Shown here: in pieces, positions 51,037 through 60,530 of the stretch
Position numbering within the stretch: the stretch's first letter is position 1
Layout: the number at the start of each line of letters is the position of its first letter
The notes under the pieces: model-generated
The model's input: only the letters and a program-made list of their open reading frames with translations
Told to the model about the DNA's origin: nothing
Database searches by the model: none
Program-made: the position numbers and the translations under genes
NCBI RefSeq assembly: GCF_028021195.1
Contig: NZ_CP115668.1
Span: 1,302,001-1,366,000, forward strand
Direction: 5' to 3'
DNA: 64,000 nucleotides
DNA from: Cutibacterium equinum
GTDB lineage: Bacteria; Actinomycetota; Actinomycetes; Propionibacteriales; Propionibacteriaceae

Positions 51037-52059
51037 TCAGAAAGCGCGGCTACCCCCGGCCCAGTCCTCGTCAGTGGACAATCGGGAGTACATCGCGCCA
51101 ATCTGCTTGCCAGTGCTTTCGATCGGGTGGTTGGCCCGGTCCTCACGCAGCTTCGTGAGTTCCGGGGCACCGGCGTTCTGATCGTCAATGAAGCGCTTGG
51201 CAAAGGCACCCGTCTGGATGTCGTCCAGGACGGCCCTCATGTTTTCCTTGACGTGGTCGTCGACGATGCGAGGGCCGGACACGTAGTCGCCGTATTCAGC
51301 GATCTCGCCCATCGACCGGCGCAGCTTGGAGAGTCCGCCCTCGATGAAGAGATCGACGATGGTGTTCATCTCGTGGCAAACCTGGACGTAGGCCATCTCC
51401 GGCTGGTAACCGGCGTCGACGAGGGTCTGGAAGCCGGCCTCGACGAGGTGGGTCAAGCCACCCAGTACGGTCTGTTCACCGAAGAGGTTGGTCTCGGTCT
51501 CCTCACGGAAAGTGGTCTCGATGCCGCCAGCTCGCAGACCACCAAGGGCCTTGGCGTAGGACGTGGTGAGGTCCCAGGCTGCGCCAGAAGCATCCTGCCC
51601 GACGCAGACCAGCACGGGGACGCCGCGGCCGTCGGCGTACTCGCGACGCGCGATGTGGCCGGGGGTCGTCAGGGCGACCATGCTGACGTCGACCCCCTCG
51701 GGGGCCGTGATGTAGCCGAAGTGGACGTTGAGACCATGGGCGAAGAAGAGGGCGTCGCCGTGCTCGAGGTGCGGGGCAATCTGCTCGGAGTACAGCTGAG
51801 GCTGATCCTGGACGGGGGCCAGGACCATGATGACGTCGGCCTCCTGGCACGCCTGATCGATGGGGAGCACACGCAGACCCTCAGCCTCGGCCTCGGCAAT
51901 CGCCGAGGAGCCCTCCGGCAGACCAACACGCACGTCAACGCCGGAGTCGCGCAGGTTGAGGGCGTGGGCATGTCCCTGGGAGCCGTAACCGATGATGGCA
52001 ACCTGGCGGTCCTGGATGATGGACAGGTCGGCGTCGTCGTTGTGGTAAATCGTGGCCAT
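51037..52059 (-). CDS. ilvC: Ketol-acid reductoisomerase-like protein with altered active site
   Basis: By fold and length (340 residues) this is a class I KARI of branched-chain amino acid synthesis. The NADPH loop IIGYGSQGHAHALNLRDSG is near residue 22, FFAHGL near 105 and the knotted C-terminal domain carries AEYGDYVSGPRI. However, the block normally reading APKGPGH reads ALTTPGH (Thr131 in place of the catalytic Lys), and the metal block normally DLFGEQ reads NLFGEQ (Asn191 in place of the magnesium-binding Asp). The downstream HELK block reads HEMN. The codons were checked and are unambiguous. The protein may be inactive, slow, or act on something else. The start ATG at 52059 follows AAGGAG. 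Confidence 0.8.
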   Translation of the reverse strand: MATIYHNDDADLSIIQDRQVAIIGYGSQGHAHALNLRDSGVDVRVGLPEGSSAIAEAEAEGLRVLPIDQACQEADVIMVLAPVQDQPQLYSEQIAPHLEHGDALFFAHGLNVHFGYITAPEGVDVSMVALTTPGHIARREYADGRGVPVLVCVGQDASGAAWDLTTSYAKALGGLRAGGIETTFREETETNLFGEQTVLGGLTHLVEAGFQTLVDAGYQPEMAYVQVCHEMNTIVDLFIEGGLSKLRRSMGEIAEYGDYVSGPRIVDDHVKENMRAVLDDIQTGAFAKRFIDDQNAGAPELTKLREDRANHPIESTGKQIGAMYSRLSTDEDWAGGSRAF

Positions 52060-52097
52060 CGCGTGGTCTCCTTGTGGTGGTTGTGTCTTGTGAGCCC

Positions 52098-52505
52098 TCA
52101 CTTGTCTGACTCCCCGGCCACCAGCGCGGCGACCTCCTCGAGTCGACGCCGTGGCAGGGTCGAACGAATGGCATTGATGCCCGGCTCGCGGTCGTAGCGC
52201 GGAATGACATGCACGTGAAGATGATGGACGCTCTGACCAGCCACCTCGCCGGCGTTGGAAACGATGTTGACCCCAGATGCCCCCAGGGAATCAACGAGGT
52301 GGCGGGCCACCTTCGTCACCATCGGACTGATACGAGCCAACTCCCCGTCGTCGTCGAGAGCGCTCGTGACATGCTTTCGCGGAATGACGAGGGTGTGGCC
52401 GTCCTGGAAGGGCTCGATGTCGAGGAATGCGACCGAGGTGTCGTCAGAATCAACGATCATCGCAGGGATGTCCCCCGCAGCAATTGAGCAGAAAAGGCAG
52501 TCCAT
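52098..52505 (-). CDS. HIT-family nucleotide hydrolase/transferase
   Basis: A 135-residue member of the histidine-triad family (HINT-like), which hydrolyses nucleoside phosphoramidates and similar bonds. It starts MDCLFCSIAAGDIP, has FLDIEPFQDGHTLVIPRKHV near residue 30, and ends with the triad motif QSVHHLHVHVIPR near 95. The pair of cysteines near the N-terminus is typical. It lies 38 bases upstream of ilvC on the same strand and 44 bases downstream of hisF. Confidence 0.9.
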   Translation of the reverse strand: MDCLFCSIAAGDIPAMIVDSDDTSVAFLDIEPFQDGHTLVIPRKHVTSALDDDGELARISPMVTKVARHLVDSLGASGVNIVSNAGEVAGQSVHHLHVHVIPRYDREPGINAIRSTLPRRRLEEVAALVAGESDK

Positions 52506-52549
52506 GAATCATGACTACCACAACGGCCCTGTCTCATGGCGCCGTTCGC

Positions 52550-53311
52550 TCAGCGGACCTCGAAGCCGGCCTCACGCAGCCCGTCCTTGACCTGGGCAAT
52601 GGTCAGGGTGCGGTAGTGGAACACGGACGCGGCCAGGACTGCATCAGCACCGGCTCTCACCGCCGCGACGAAGTCGGACACCGTGCCAGCACCACCCGAG
52701 GCAATGAGTGGAACCTCGACAGCCTGACGCACCGCCTCGATCATCTCGATGTCGAAACCTTCGGTGGTGCCGTCAGCGTCCATGGAGTTGAGCAGGATCT
52801 CGCCGGCTCCTCTGTCAACAGCCTGGCGGGCCCACTCGACGGCATCGAGCCCGGCCGAACGGCGTCCACCGTGAGTCGTCACCACGAAGCCGGAGGGCTG
52901 GGCCGGATCCCGGCGAGCGTCGACCGACACCACGATGACCTGATTGCCGAATCGGTCCGCGATCTCGTCGATGATCGCCGGGGTGGCGATGGCTGCCGTG
53001 TTGATCCCCACCTTGTCGGCACCGGAACGCAGGAGGACGTCGACGTCGTCAACCCCACGTACCCCGCCGCCCACCGTCAGGGGCACGAACACCGTCTCTG
53101 CGCATCTGGTCACCATCTCGCGGGTGGTGGCTCGCCCCTCGGTTGAGGCCGAGATGTCGAGAAACGTCACCTCGTCGGCACCCTTGCGTCCGTACTCAGC
53201 CGCCAATTCCACCGGATCGCCGGCATCACGCAGACCAGAGAAGTTGATCCCTTTGACGACTCGTCCGTCCTTGACGTCGAGACACGGGATGACACGCACA
53301 GCCACAGACAT
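52550..53311 (-). CDS. hisF: Imidazole glycerol phosphate synthase cyclase subunit
   Basis: It forms imidazole glycerol phosphate and AICAR in histidine synthesis, with HisH. The 253-residue barrel carries the catalytic Asp in [18 protein letters not shown] near residue 10, TVGGGVR near 82, [14 protein letters not shown] near 170 with the second catalytic Asp, and [11 protein letters not shown] near 205 with [15 protein letters not shown] two codons upstream is another possible start. hisH and other his genes are not next to it. Confidence 0.95.
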   Translation of the reverse strand: MSVAVRVIPCLDVKDGRVVKGINFSGLRDAGDPVELAAEYGRKGADEVTFLDISASTEGRATTREMVTRCAETVFVPLTVGGGVRGVDDVDVLLRSGADKVGINTAAIATPAIIDEIADRFGNQVIVVSVDARRDPAQPSGFVVTTHGGRRSAGLDAVEWARQAVDRGAGEILLNSMDADGTTEGFDIEMIEAVRQAVEVPLIASGGAGTVSDFVAAVRAGADAVLAASVFHYRTLTIAQVKDGLREAGFEVR

Positions 53312-53368
53312 GGCCACAGGCTACCGGCCAAGCTCCTGGGTCCGGTGGGGCAACCGGCAGGTTGCGTC

Positions 53369-56128
53369 TCATTCCTCCTGGCGATCCATGGTGACGACCC
53401 CGCGCTGCATGGCACCCACCACCTGTCGGCAGGTGTGAGCGAGATCCTCAGACACTCCCGCCTGTGCGATCTGGCCGGCCAGATCACAGACCTGACGCAC
53501 CCGACGCACGAAGTCACCGGCACTCATGTCGTCAAGGACCGTCTCCAGGCCGGCCCCGGCAGCCCAGGCATAGGCCGTTTCGGCAAATCCGATGTCCAGA
53601 TCGCGGGGACGCTCGATACGGTGATCGCGCTCCAGCAGACCGATCTCGGCTCGCACCGCTCGAAGCTGAGATTCCGCCGACTCGCTGGCGTGGTCAGGCA
53701 TACGGTGCACGCGGCCGCGATCACCAGGACGAGATTCGTGGACGATGGTCGACAACACCGCAGCCAACTGGGGGTAGTCCAGGTCGTCAAAGACGCCACG
53801 TCGAATGGCCTCGACGGTCACCAGGTCGAGCTCGGAGTAAATCCCAGACAGCATCCGACCGGCATCCGTGACGTCGTCTCCCCCCTCCCCGAGATATCCC
53901 AGCGCCTCCAGGACGAGCACGATCCGCTCGAACTGGGTCGCGATGGACGTGGCTTTGGCGCGGGCTTTGGCCAGCTCTCGTTCACTGCGCCGCGTCAGCC
54001 TCATGGCACGCTCGGCAAAACGAGCGTGGGATTCCCGATCCGGGCAGGAATGACAGGGGTGTTGCCTCATCTGAGCTCTCAGCTCGCGGATGCGATCAGC
54101 CAGGTCCGCGTTGACCTCGGGGCGTTTCGGTGGAATGACTGGCTGCCCCAGACCGTCAAGGACGCGATCAAAGGCCTTGCCCAAGGATCGTCGATCGCTG
54201 CGATTTCCGGGGGAGAAATGACGCGGGACCTTGACCCCGGCAACCCGCTTAACGGGAGCATCGATGTCGCCAGAACCAAGGCGAATCACGGTGCGATCCG
54301 GGGTCATGACCAGGGGGTGCGGATACTGACCCCGTTTTCCGTGCGTACCGGGATCGATGACGACAACCCACCCGGCGTGTGGGCCAGACGGCACGGCGAT
54401 GACGTCACCAGGATCGAGGCGGGACAGGGAATCGGCGACCTGGCTGGGCCGCTCCCCCTTGCGCAGGCGAGCCTGCTCATGTTCCAGCTCGCTGATCTCC
54501 TCGCGCATACGGGCGTATTCCGCGAAGTCGCCATGCTCGCAGTGGGCCGCCTTGAGATAGGCGTCGATCTCGGACTGGGTGTGACGGCTACGTACCGCCG
54601 ACCCGCCCAGCCTGCGATCGGTCTGGAATTGGGCAAAGGAGTGTTCCAGAAGGTCACGGGCCTTCTCGCGTCCCATCGACCCGACGAGATTGACAGCCAT
54701 GTTGTAGGTCGGCACGAAGGCCGAATTGAGCGGATAGGTCCGTCGGGAGGCCAGGCCTGCCACCGCACGAGGATCCATGCCAGCCTGCCAGCACACGACC
54801 GCATGTCCTTGGGTGTCGATGCCTCGGCGTCCGGCACGACCTGTGAGCTGGGTGTACTCGCCGGGTGTGATGTCGGCGTGGGTCTGTCCGTTGTACTTGA
54901 CGAGCTTTTCCAACACGACCGTGCGAGCAGGCATGTTGATGCCCAGGGCCAGGGTCTCGGTGGCCACAACGACCTTGAGCAACCCGGCGACAAACCCTTC
55001 CTCGACGATCGCCTTGAGCACCGGCAGCAACCCCGCATGGTGGGCAGCGATACCGCGCTCGAAAGCAGCCAGGAAGTGGTTCCAGCCCACCGCACGACGC
55101 TCCTCGTCGGTCAACCCCTCACCGTGGCGTTGCGCGATGCGGCGCAGTTGGCGGGCTTCCTCTTGACTCGTGAGCACCACATCGGTGTTGAGCAATTGGC
55201 TGACGGCGCCGTCGCATCCGGCCCGGGAGAACACGAAGATGATGGCGGGCAGCAGGTTGGCCTTCTGGAGGGAGCGCACGACCTGAATGCGGCTGGGCTG
55301 GTTACGCGGACCGCGCGGCCTGTCACGGCCCCCTCGTCCTCGGCGCTGGGCGGAAGCCCCACCAAACTGGCCACTGCCGTAGGAAACACTGCGTTTCCCC
55401 TTGCCAGAGCGCCCTCGGGGGCGACGGGCATCGTCACGCTGGAACCTGGACTCCTGCTTGGCGATGGAGACCAGCTCCGGATTGACCTCGGTGGGACGGT
55501 CGGGATCGAAGAGATCATGGAGACCTCGCCCAACGGCCACGTGCTGGGTCAACGGGACGGGACGACGCTCGGAGACGACGACTCGAACATCACCGCGCAC
55601 CTCGTCCAGCCACTCCCCGAACTCCTCGGCGTTGGAGACGGTCGCCGAGAGCCCGACGATCTTGACCTGCGGATCCAGGCCGAGGATGACCTCCTCCCAG
55701 ACCGGGCCACGGAAACGGTCGGCCAGATAGTGCACCTCGTCGAGGACGACCCAGCCCAGGGTGTCCAGAGTGCTGGAATTGCGGTAGATCATGTTCCGCA
55801 ACACCTCCGTCGTCATGACGACGACAGGGGCTTGGGAGTTGATGGTGATGTCGCCGGTGAGCAGACCCACCTGATCCGCGCCGTGACGGGCCACCAGGTC
55901 ATGGAATTTCTGGTTGGACAGAGCCTTGATGGGGGTGGTGTAGAAGCACTTGAGCCCCGATGCCAGGGCCAAATGCGTCGCGTACTCCCCGCCCACCGTC
56001 TTACCAGCGCCTGTCGGGGCCGCCACGAGGACCCCGGCACCGTCGTCGAGATCCTGACAGGCCGTCACCTGGTAGTCGTCAGGTTTGAAGGACAGCCCCG
56101 CGATGAACCGGTCAAGAGTCTCGCTCAT
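53369..56128 (-). CDS. helY: Ski2/HelY-type DEVH-box RNA helicase
   Basis: An ATP-dependent superfamily-2 helicase of 919 residues. Walker A VAAPTGAGKTVGG is near residue 36, motif II VLDEVHYLADR near 130, and motif III LSATVSNAEEF near 160. The second RecA domain includes IFVFSRAGCD near 300 and QLTGRAGRRGID near 440. A basic glycine/arginine-rich insert separates the two domains (about 235-290). The C-terminal ~400 residues match the Ski2/HelY extension. It follows the paf-tat block, as in mycobacteria. It probably remodels or degrades RNA. Confidence 0.92.
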   Translation of the reverse strand: MSETLDRFIAGLSFKPDDYQVTACQDLDDGAGVLVAAPTGAGKTVGGEYATHLALASGLKCFYTTPIKALSNQKFHDLVARHGADQVGLLTGDITINSQAPVVVMTTEVLRNMIYRNSSTLDTLGWVVLDEVHYLADRFRGPVWEEVILGLDPQVKIVGLSATVSNAEEFGEWLDEVRGDVRVVVSERRPVPLTQHVAVGRGLHDLFDPDRPTEVNPELVSIAKQESRFQRDDARRPRGRSGKGKRSVSYGSGQFGGASAQRRGRGGRDRPRGPRNQPSRIQVVRSLQKANLLPAIIFVFSRAGCDGAVSQLLNTDVVLTSQEEARQLRRIAQRHGEGLTDEERRAVGWNHFLAAFERGIAAHHAGLLPVLKAIVEEGFVAGLLKVVVATETLALGINMPARTVVLEKLVKYNGQTHADITPGEYTQLTGRAGRRGIDTQGHAVVCWQAGMDPRAVAGLASRRTYPLNSAFVPTYNMAVNLVGSMGREKARDLLEHSFAQFQTDRRLGGSAVRSRHTQSEIDAYLKAAHCEHGDFAEYARMREEISELEHEQARLRKGERPSQVADSLSRLDPGDVIAVPSGPHAGWVVVIDPGTHGKRGQYPHPLVMTPDRTVIRLGSGDIDAPVKRVAGVKVPRHFSPGNRSDRRSLGKAFDRVLDGLGQPVIPPKRPEVNADLADRIRELRAQMRQHPCHSCPDRESHARFAERAMRLTRRSERELAKARAKATSIATQFERIVLVLEALGYLGEGGDDVTDAGRMLSGIYSELDLVTVEAIRRGVFDDLDYPQLAAVLSTIVHESRPGDRGRVHRMPDHASESAESQLRAVRAEIGLLERDHRIERPRDLDIGFAETAYAWAAGAGLETVLDDMSAGDFVRRVRQVCDLAGQIAQAGVSEDLAHTCRQVVGAMQRGVVTMDRQEE

Positions 56129-56157
56129 GACTCCAACCTAGCCGCCGGGGACGACTG

Positions 56158-57051
56158 TCACGCCAGACCGACGAGGTTGACAGCGCCGGGACGGGCGACG
56201 ACGGTCAATGGAACGTCACCAATCTCCTCTCCGTCGGCCATCGCAAACATGTCGTCCCCATCGACGTCAACGCGCTGGGCACGCAGGGTTTCCACGAAGT
56301 CCATGCGGGAGAGCTTGCCGGCATACAGCAGGGGCAGGTAGCCCAGCAGGGTGCGGCGCGAAACGGCATGGATGATGGTGATGTCGAGCAACCCGTCGAC
56401 GACGCTTGCCGTCGGGCAGACCCTCATGCCGCCACCGAAATGACCACCGTTGCCAATGGCGATGAGCATGGCGTCAAGCTCGCGATACTGCCCGTCGACA
56501 CTGATCCGGTAGTGCTTGGGCGAGAAGTCGGCCAGGGCGGAGAGCGCAACCCAGCCGTAACTGAGCGGGCCGAACTTCGTCGTCATGTGATTGGTGCGTC
56601 GATTGACGATCGCGTCATATCCAGTGGAGACGACACATCCCACCCAGCAATGCCCGCCGTACACGTTGCCCGTGACCTCGGCGAGGTCGATGGGAGTGAC
56701 CTGATCCGCCACGATGCGTTTGATGGCCTCGTCGACCCTGGATGGAAGGCCGACAGATGAGGCGAAGTCATTTCCGGTTCCTGACGGCACGATGCCCAAC
56801 CGGATCCTCGTCCCGGCGAGATGGTTGAGCCCCAGGTGGACCATGCCGTCACCTCCCATGACGACGACGCGATCCCCCTCACCGTCGCAGGCGGCGAGCT
56901 CGGCCAATGCCTGCTCAGCATGTTGAAAACTGGTGGTGCGCACGACATCGACGTCACCGAAGGCACTGCGCAACCGTGCCGTCACCCAGGGTTCAAGGCG
57001 ATGGGCACGACCGCCTCCAGCTGCGGGATTGACCAGGAGTCGGGTCGTCAT
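56158..57051 (-). CDS. Diacylglycerol kinase-like lipid kinase
   Basis: A 297-residue member of the DgkB/YegS lipid-kinase family. TRLLVNPAAGGGRA is near the start, the phosphate-binding VVVMGGDGMVHLGLNHL near 65 and the diagnostic IVPSGTGNDFASS near 92. GYDAIVNRR, GNGGHFGGGMRVCP and DGEEIGDVPLTV follow. It phosphorylates a membrane lipid, probably diacylglycerol, on the cytoplasmic side. The ATG at 57051 fits the family start; the longer frame is not needed. It lies between helY and tatC on the same strand. Confidence 0.9.
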   Translation of the reverse strand: MTTRLLVNPAAGGGRAHRLEPWVTARLRSAFGDVDVVRTTSFQHAEQALAELAACDGEGDRVVVMGGDGMVHLGLNHLAGTRIRLGIVPSGTGNDFASSVGLPSRVDEAIKRIVADQVTPIDLAEVTGNVYGGHCWVGCVVSTGYDAIVNRRTNHMTTKFGPLSYGWVALSALADFSPKHYRISVDGQYRELDAMLIAIGNGGHFGGGMRVCPTASVVDGLLDITIIHAVSRRTLLGYLPLLYAGKLSRMDFVETLRAQRVDVDGDDMFAMADGEEIGDVPLTVVARPGAVNLVGLA

Positions 57052-57089
57052 GCGGCGCACTCCTGCCGCGTCACACGGTTTGGCACGAG

Positions 57090-57995
57090 TCAGTCGATCT
57101 GGATGTCGAATTCAGACTTGTCGATGCCCAGGCCGTCAGTTTTGCGTTTGCGCTCATTGCTGCGGCAAATCCACTCGGCAATGACGTACATGATGCTCAG
57201 CGGGACGGCCAACGCACACATGGAGATGGGGTCACCAGAGGGATTGACGAAGGCACCCAGGCAGAAGAACCCGAAGATGGACCACTTGCGAGCCGCCTTC
57301 AACTGTGCTGACGACAGCACCTGGACCAAGTTGAGCAACACCAGGACCACTGGAAGCAGGAAGCTCACACCGAACAGCAGGATGACACGGATTTCCAGGG
57401 CCAGGAAGGCATTCATGTCGAGCAGGTTGGTGATGCCCATGCCGTGAGGAGTGAAGTTCAGCATCAGGGTGATGCCCTTGGGAAGCACCCAATATCCCAG
57501 CGCCGAACCAATGAGGAACAGGGGAATGGCCGATCCCAGGAATCTCAGCGCCCACTTCTTCTCGTTGACGAGCAGGCCAGGCACGATGAAGGCCCAGATC
57601 TCGTACAGCCAGATCGGACATGCCGCGATGAGTCCGGCCACGACGGCCACCCTCATGTTCAACACGAACGGGGCGACGACACCGGTATTGACAACCTGGA
57701 GGGACGCGGTCGGGTTCTTGTCCTTGATCGCGTTGCTGGCCTGCTGGTAGGGATACATGATGATCTCGACGAGCGGCCGGTAGAACACGAAGGCCACGGA
57801 GCTTGTGATGACCACCGCGATGAACGACACGATGATCCGGTAACGGATCTCCCGGACGTGATCCAGGAGCGACATCGTGCCGCCCTCCCCGGCCTGGGGA
57901 GGACGGAACCGAGCGAACCGACGGTGATCCTCACCGTCGGTCTGTGGCGCCTCGGCCTGCTCGACCGGAGTATCCGTGGCCATGAGTTGACTCAC
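57090..57995 (-). CDS. tatC: Sec-independent translocase protein TatC
   Basis: This six-helix membrane protein binds twin-arginine signal peptides and with TatA forms the export channel. The 301 residues have a long charged N-terminal extension (about 40) before MSLLDHVREIRYRI, then six membrane segments (about 55-75, 110-132, 150-170, 190-210, 225-243, 255-275). The pattern FVVNxxE-like is replaced by NEKKWALRF, and ISGDP-like NPSGDPISM follows. The GTG at 57995 overlaps the tatA stop as GTGA, so translation is coupled. Confidence 0.95.
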   Translation of the reverse strand: MSQLMATDTPVEQAEAPQTDGEDHRRFARFRPPQAGEGGTMSLLDHVREIRYRIIVSFIAVVITSSVAFVFYRPLVEIIMYPYQQASNAIKDKNPTASLQVVNTGVVAPFVLNMRVAVVAGLIAACPIWLYEIWAFIVPGLLVNEKKWALRFLGSAIPLFLIGSALGYWVLPKGITLMLNFTPHGMGITNLLDMNAFLALEIRVILLFGVSFLLPVVLVLLNLVQVLSSAQLKAARKWSIFGFFCLGAFVNPSGDPISMCALAVPLSIMYVIAEWICRSNERKRKTDGLGIDKSEFDIQID

Positions 57996-58225
57996 TCAGT
58001 CGTGGTGTTCTGGTCCTTGACGACGTCAGCCTCGACGGCCTTGATGTCCTTCTCAGCCTGCTTGTCCTTGACCTTGTCAAGACCGGCGGTCTCTTCCTTG
58101 AACTCACGGATGGCTCGACCAGCACCCTTGCCAACGCCGGCGATGCGGGAACCACCGAAGAGAATGAGAGCGAGGAAGACGATGATGATGATGGTCATCT
58201 CGTTCGCGATGAGCAGAGGAGCCAT
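57992..58225 (-). CDS. tatA: Sec-independent translocase protein TatA
   Basis: A 77-residue protein with one N-terminal membrane helix (about 8-24), the hinge FGGSRIAGVGKGAGRAIREFKEE and an acidic-basic C-terminal tail. It polymerises to open the Tat export path. ATG at 58225 is the likely start. It directly precedes tatC with a four-base overlap, in the order pafB-pafC-small protein-tatA-tatC. Confidence 0.95.
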   Translation of the reverse strand: MAPLLIANEMTIIIIVFLALILFGGSRIAGVGKGAGRAIREFKEETAGLDKVKDKQAEKDIKAVEADVVKDQNTTTE

Positions 58226-58334
58226 TGCGGCTGTCCTTCCATACTTGGCCAGCGCCCGTTCCCGTACGACACAGGCGGCACGCCAACTCGACGATCGGCG
58301 TTCAGGCTACCACGCAACGTCGGTGTGACCTCAT

Positions 58335-58517
58335 TTACTCCTGCCCTGGAGTGGTGTCGAGATCGTCCAGGATCCCGGCCAACTCGTCGAGCCGGCCGGT
58401 GACGTGTTCCACCTCGCTCAGCAGTGCGGCGGCTTTGCGCCACAACCAGATCGTGCCGACCACGACCTCCACGACAAGCAGGACGAATGCGAGGACAAGA
58501 GCCCATATCCACCACAT
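58335..58517 (-). CDS. Small membrane protein between pafC and tatA
   Basis: A 60-residue protein with one hydrophobic helix at residues about 2-26 (starting MWWIWALVLAFVLLVV), then a charged helix that could form a short coiled coil (SEVEHVTGRLDELAG). Its ATG overlaps the pafC stop by one base and 109 bases separate it from tatA. Similar small membrane proteins occupy this place in other actinomycetes. The function is unknown; a link to the Tat system is positional only. Confidence 0.65.
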   Translation of the reverse strand: MWWIWALVLAFVLLVVEVVVGTIWLWRKAAALLSEVEHVTGRLDELAGILDDLDTTPGQE

Positions 58518-59485
58518 CAGGACTCGCCCCCGACCTGTTCCGGTGGCAGTTCAATGCCATTGGCTGCGGCTGCGGCGCGCGCCAACTGAATCGCCGGACC
58601 AGCCGCGCGCGGCGGATCAACGGCGAGGAGATCAGGGCCCAGACCCACCATGAGTTCGGCAAGCCAGGTCGGTGAGGCGACGGCAAACGTCACCTTCCAC
58701 ACCTCCCCGTCCTTCTCGACGTGACGCACCGGGTGGTATTCGGCGACCCACCCGGCCCGGGGGGCCAAGGTCAGGGTCACTTCGTCGACGACATCGGAAA
58801 ACCACTCAAGGGTCTCAGGCGGACGGCCATGATTGGTGGCGTGGCCCACCCTCTTCCCGGTCACGATGCGGTCCAGACGCCAGGTTCGCCACTGCTTGCG
58901 AGCCATCGACCACCCGACGAGGTAGCGATGACCGTCACGAACCTCCACCCGGACAGGGTCGACGACCTGAGTGTGGGGGGTCGGGTCGTCGCCTCGCTTG
59001 TGGACGATCTCGATGCGCCACTTGTTGGCGCAAGCCCCGGTGAACCACTCCGAACGCGGGTCGTAATCGGCCTCCACGCTGGCCTCCACCGGGTCTGCAC
59101 CAAACGGCGGACACACCTGGCGCAGCTTCTCAACTGCCGACGTCACGGCAGGACGAACGGTGTCGTCAGCCAGATCGGAGATGACCTGCAGGGCAGCCAG
59201 CAGGGACCACGCCTCGTCGGGGGTCAGACGCATGGGACGCGGCAAGGCGTCGGCATTGGTGATCGTGATGGTGCCGTCGGAGTCGACGGCGTCCATGTCG
59301 ATGTCGATGAGGTCGTCCGGCATGCCGCCGGGCAAGCCGACCATCCACAAGATCTTGAGATCAGCGATCACCCGGTCAGTGGTCACTCCGAAGACCCGAG
59401 CAACCTCGGTGACGGCGACTCCAGGATGGGAACGCAAGTACGGGATGAGCGCGAGCAGTCGGGCTGTATCAGTGCGCGCAGTCAT
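58517..59485 (-). CDS. pafC: WYL-domain transcriptional regulator PafC
   Basis: It acts with PafB to induce DNA-repair genes after DNA damage in mycobacteria. The 322-residue protein has an N-terminal wHTH (TARLLALIPYLRSHPGVAVTEVARVFGVT). The WYL domain lies at about 165-230, with VRVEVRDGHRYLVGWSMARKQWRTWRLDRI, and WCX-type strands at the C-terminus. The start at 59485 overlaps pafB by four bases (ATGA), so the two are translated together. Confidence 0.92.
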   Translation of the reverse strand: MTARTDTARLLALIPYLRSHPGVAVTEVARVFGVTTDRVIADLKILWMVGLPGGMPDDLIDIDMDAVDSDGTITITNADALPRPMRLTPDEAWSLLAALQVISDLADDTVRPAVTSAVEKLRQVCPPFGADPVEASVEADYDPRSEWFTGACANKWRIEIVHKRGDDPTPHTQVVDPVRVEVRDGHRYLVGWSMARKQWRTWRLDRIVTGKRVGHATNHGRPPETLEWFSDVVDEVTLTLAPRAGWVAEYHPVRHVEKDGEVWKVTFAVASPTWLAELMVGLGPDLLAVDPPRAAGPAIQLARAAAAANGIELPPEQVGGES

Positions 59486-60444
59486 GAGGCGTCCTCCTCC
59501 AACCGCACAACGGCCTGAATGCGCTCTGCGAGCACCTCGCGAGCCTTCTCGGGGCCCAGCAGGACGATGCGTCCCCCGGCGCGCAACACCGTGGTGGCGG
59601 CCTCGTCATATCCGCCGAACCCTCCGGTGACGACCTCGTACCCCTCGGGGACAGGCCCGTCCCACCCGGTGCGAGTCGTCATGACCCCCAGACGCACACC
59701 CGGTGCGACGGCCATGGTGACGTCGACCTCTTCGGGCTCGGGGGGTTCCAGGCGATTGAGGTGGGATGCAATGACCTCAGGTTCGGGGCTGGTGACGGTG
59801 CCGGGCTCCCCTACGGTTGTCACAGCAGAACTGATCCTCGAGAGTCGGAACAGGCGCGGCTCGTCAAGGTCGACGTCGCGTCCGACGAGGTACCAACGCC
59901 CCCGACGCAGAGCCATCCGCCACGGGTCGACGGTGCGCTGCTTACCCCCTCGGTAGCCGAACCGTACCTGGGAGCGGTCGATGGTGGCCCGCCACAGATC
60001 GGAGAAGGATGGCGCGTCAGCACCTGTGACGACCTGCGTGGCAATACCGGCCTCGGTATCGGGCTCGACACCAGCAGCCCGCAACTTCACCAGGGCGGAG
60101 GTGGAGGATTCATCGAGAACGGACTCCCGCCACACTCTGGCGGCGGTGGCCAGCGCGTCAGCCTCAGCCTGGGTGAACTGCACGGGAGGAAGCTCGACGT
60201 CTGCGCGAGGGATGCGGTAACCGACCTCGTCGCCGAAGAAGGTGTCGAGGGTCACCGACTCCACAGTGATGCCGATGCGACGCAGTTCCTCCTTGTCCCG
60301 CTCGAAGGAGCGTTGGAATGCGACCTCGGAGACCTTGCGATAATCCTCGATCATGTCGCGCAGCTGGGCACGAGTGAGCGGACGGTCAGTGACCAGCAGA
60401 GCGATGACAAGGTTGACCAACCTCTCCGAACGCTGCGCAGCCAT
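59482..60444 (-). CDS. pafB: WYL-domain transcriptional regulator PafB
   Basis: This is the partner of PafC in the LexA-independent DNA-damage response. The 320 residues show an N-terminal wHTH (RLVNLVIALLVTDRPLTRAQLRDMIEDY), a FERDKEELRRIGI helix, and the WYL domain near 160-215 (KQRTVDPWRMALRRGRWYLVGRDVDLDEPRLFRLSRI). The ATG at 60444 follows AAGGAGG; the longer frame is not supported. It is divergent from gluQRS. The usual neighbouring proteasome-accessory gene pafA is not seen. Confidence 0.92.
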   Translation of the reverse strand: MAAQRSERLVNLVIALLVTDRPLTRAQLRDMIEDYRKVSEVAFQRSFERDKEELRRIGITVESVTLDTFFGDEVGYRIPRADVELPPVQFTQAEADALATAARVWRESVLDESSTSALVKLRAAGVEPDTEAGIATQVVTGADAPSFSDLWRATIDRSQVRFGYRGGKQRTVDPWRMALRRGRWYLVGRDVDLDEPRLFRLSRISSAVTTVGEPGTVTSPEPEVIASHLNRLEPPEPEEVDVTMAVAPGVRLGVMTTRTGWDGPVPEGYEVVTGGFGGYDEAATTVLRAGGRIVLLGPEKAREVLAERIQAVVRLEEDAS

Positions 60445-60530
60445 CGGCACCCTCCTTCCAGCCTCACAGCCTACCCATGTGGGCGTGCATGCCCATCGCG
60501 TCACGACAATTTTTGCCTACACTGCCGCTC

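Noticed and set aside
53345-56341. 998-residue open frame opposite helY
   Set aside because: It is a long antisense frame caused by high GC; the minus strand has clear helicase motifs throughout.
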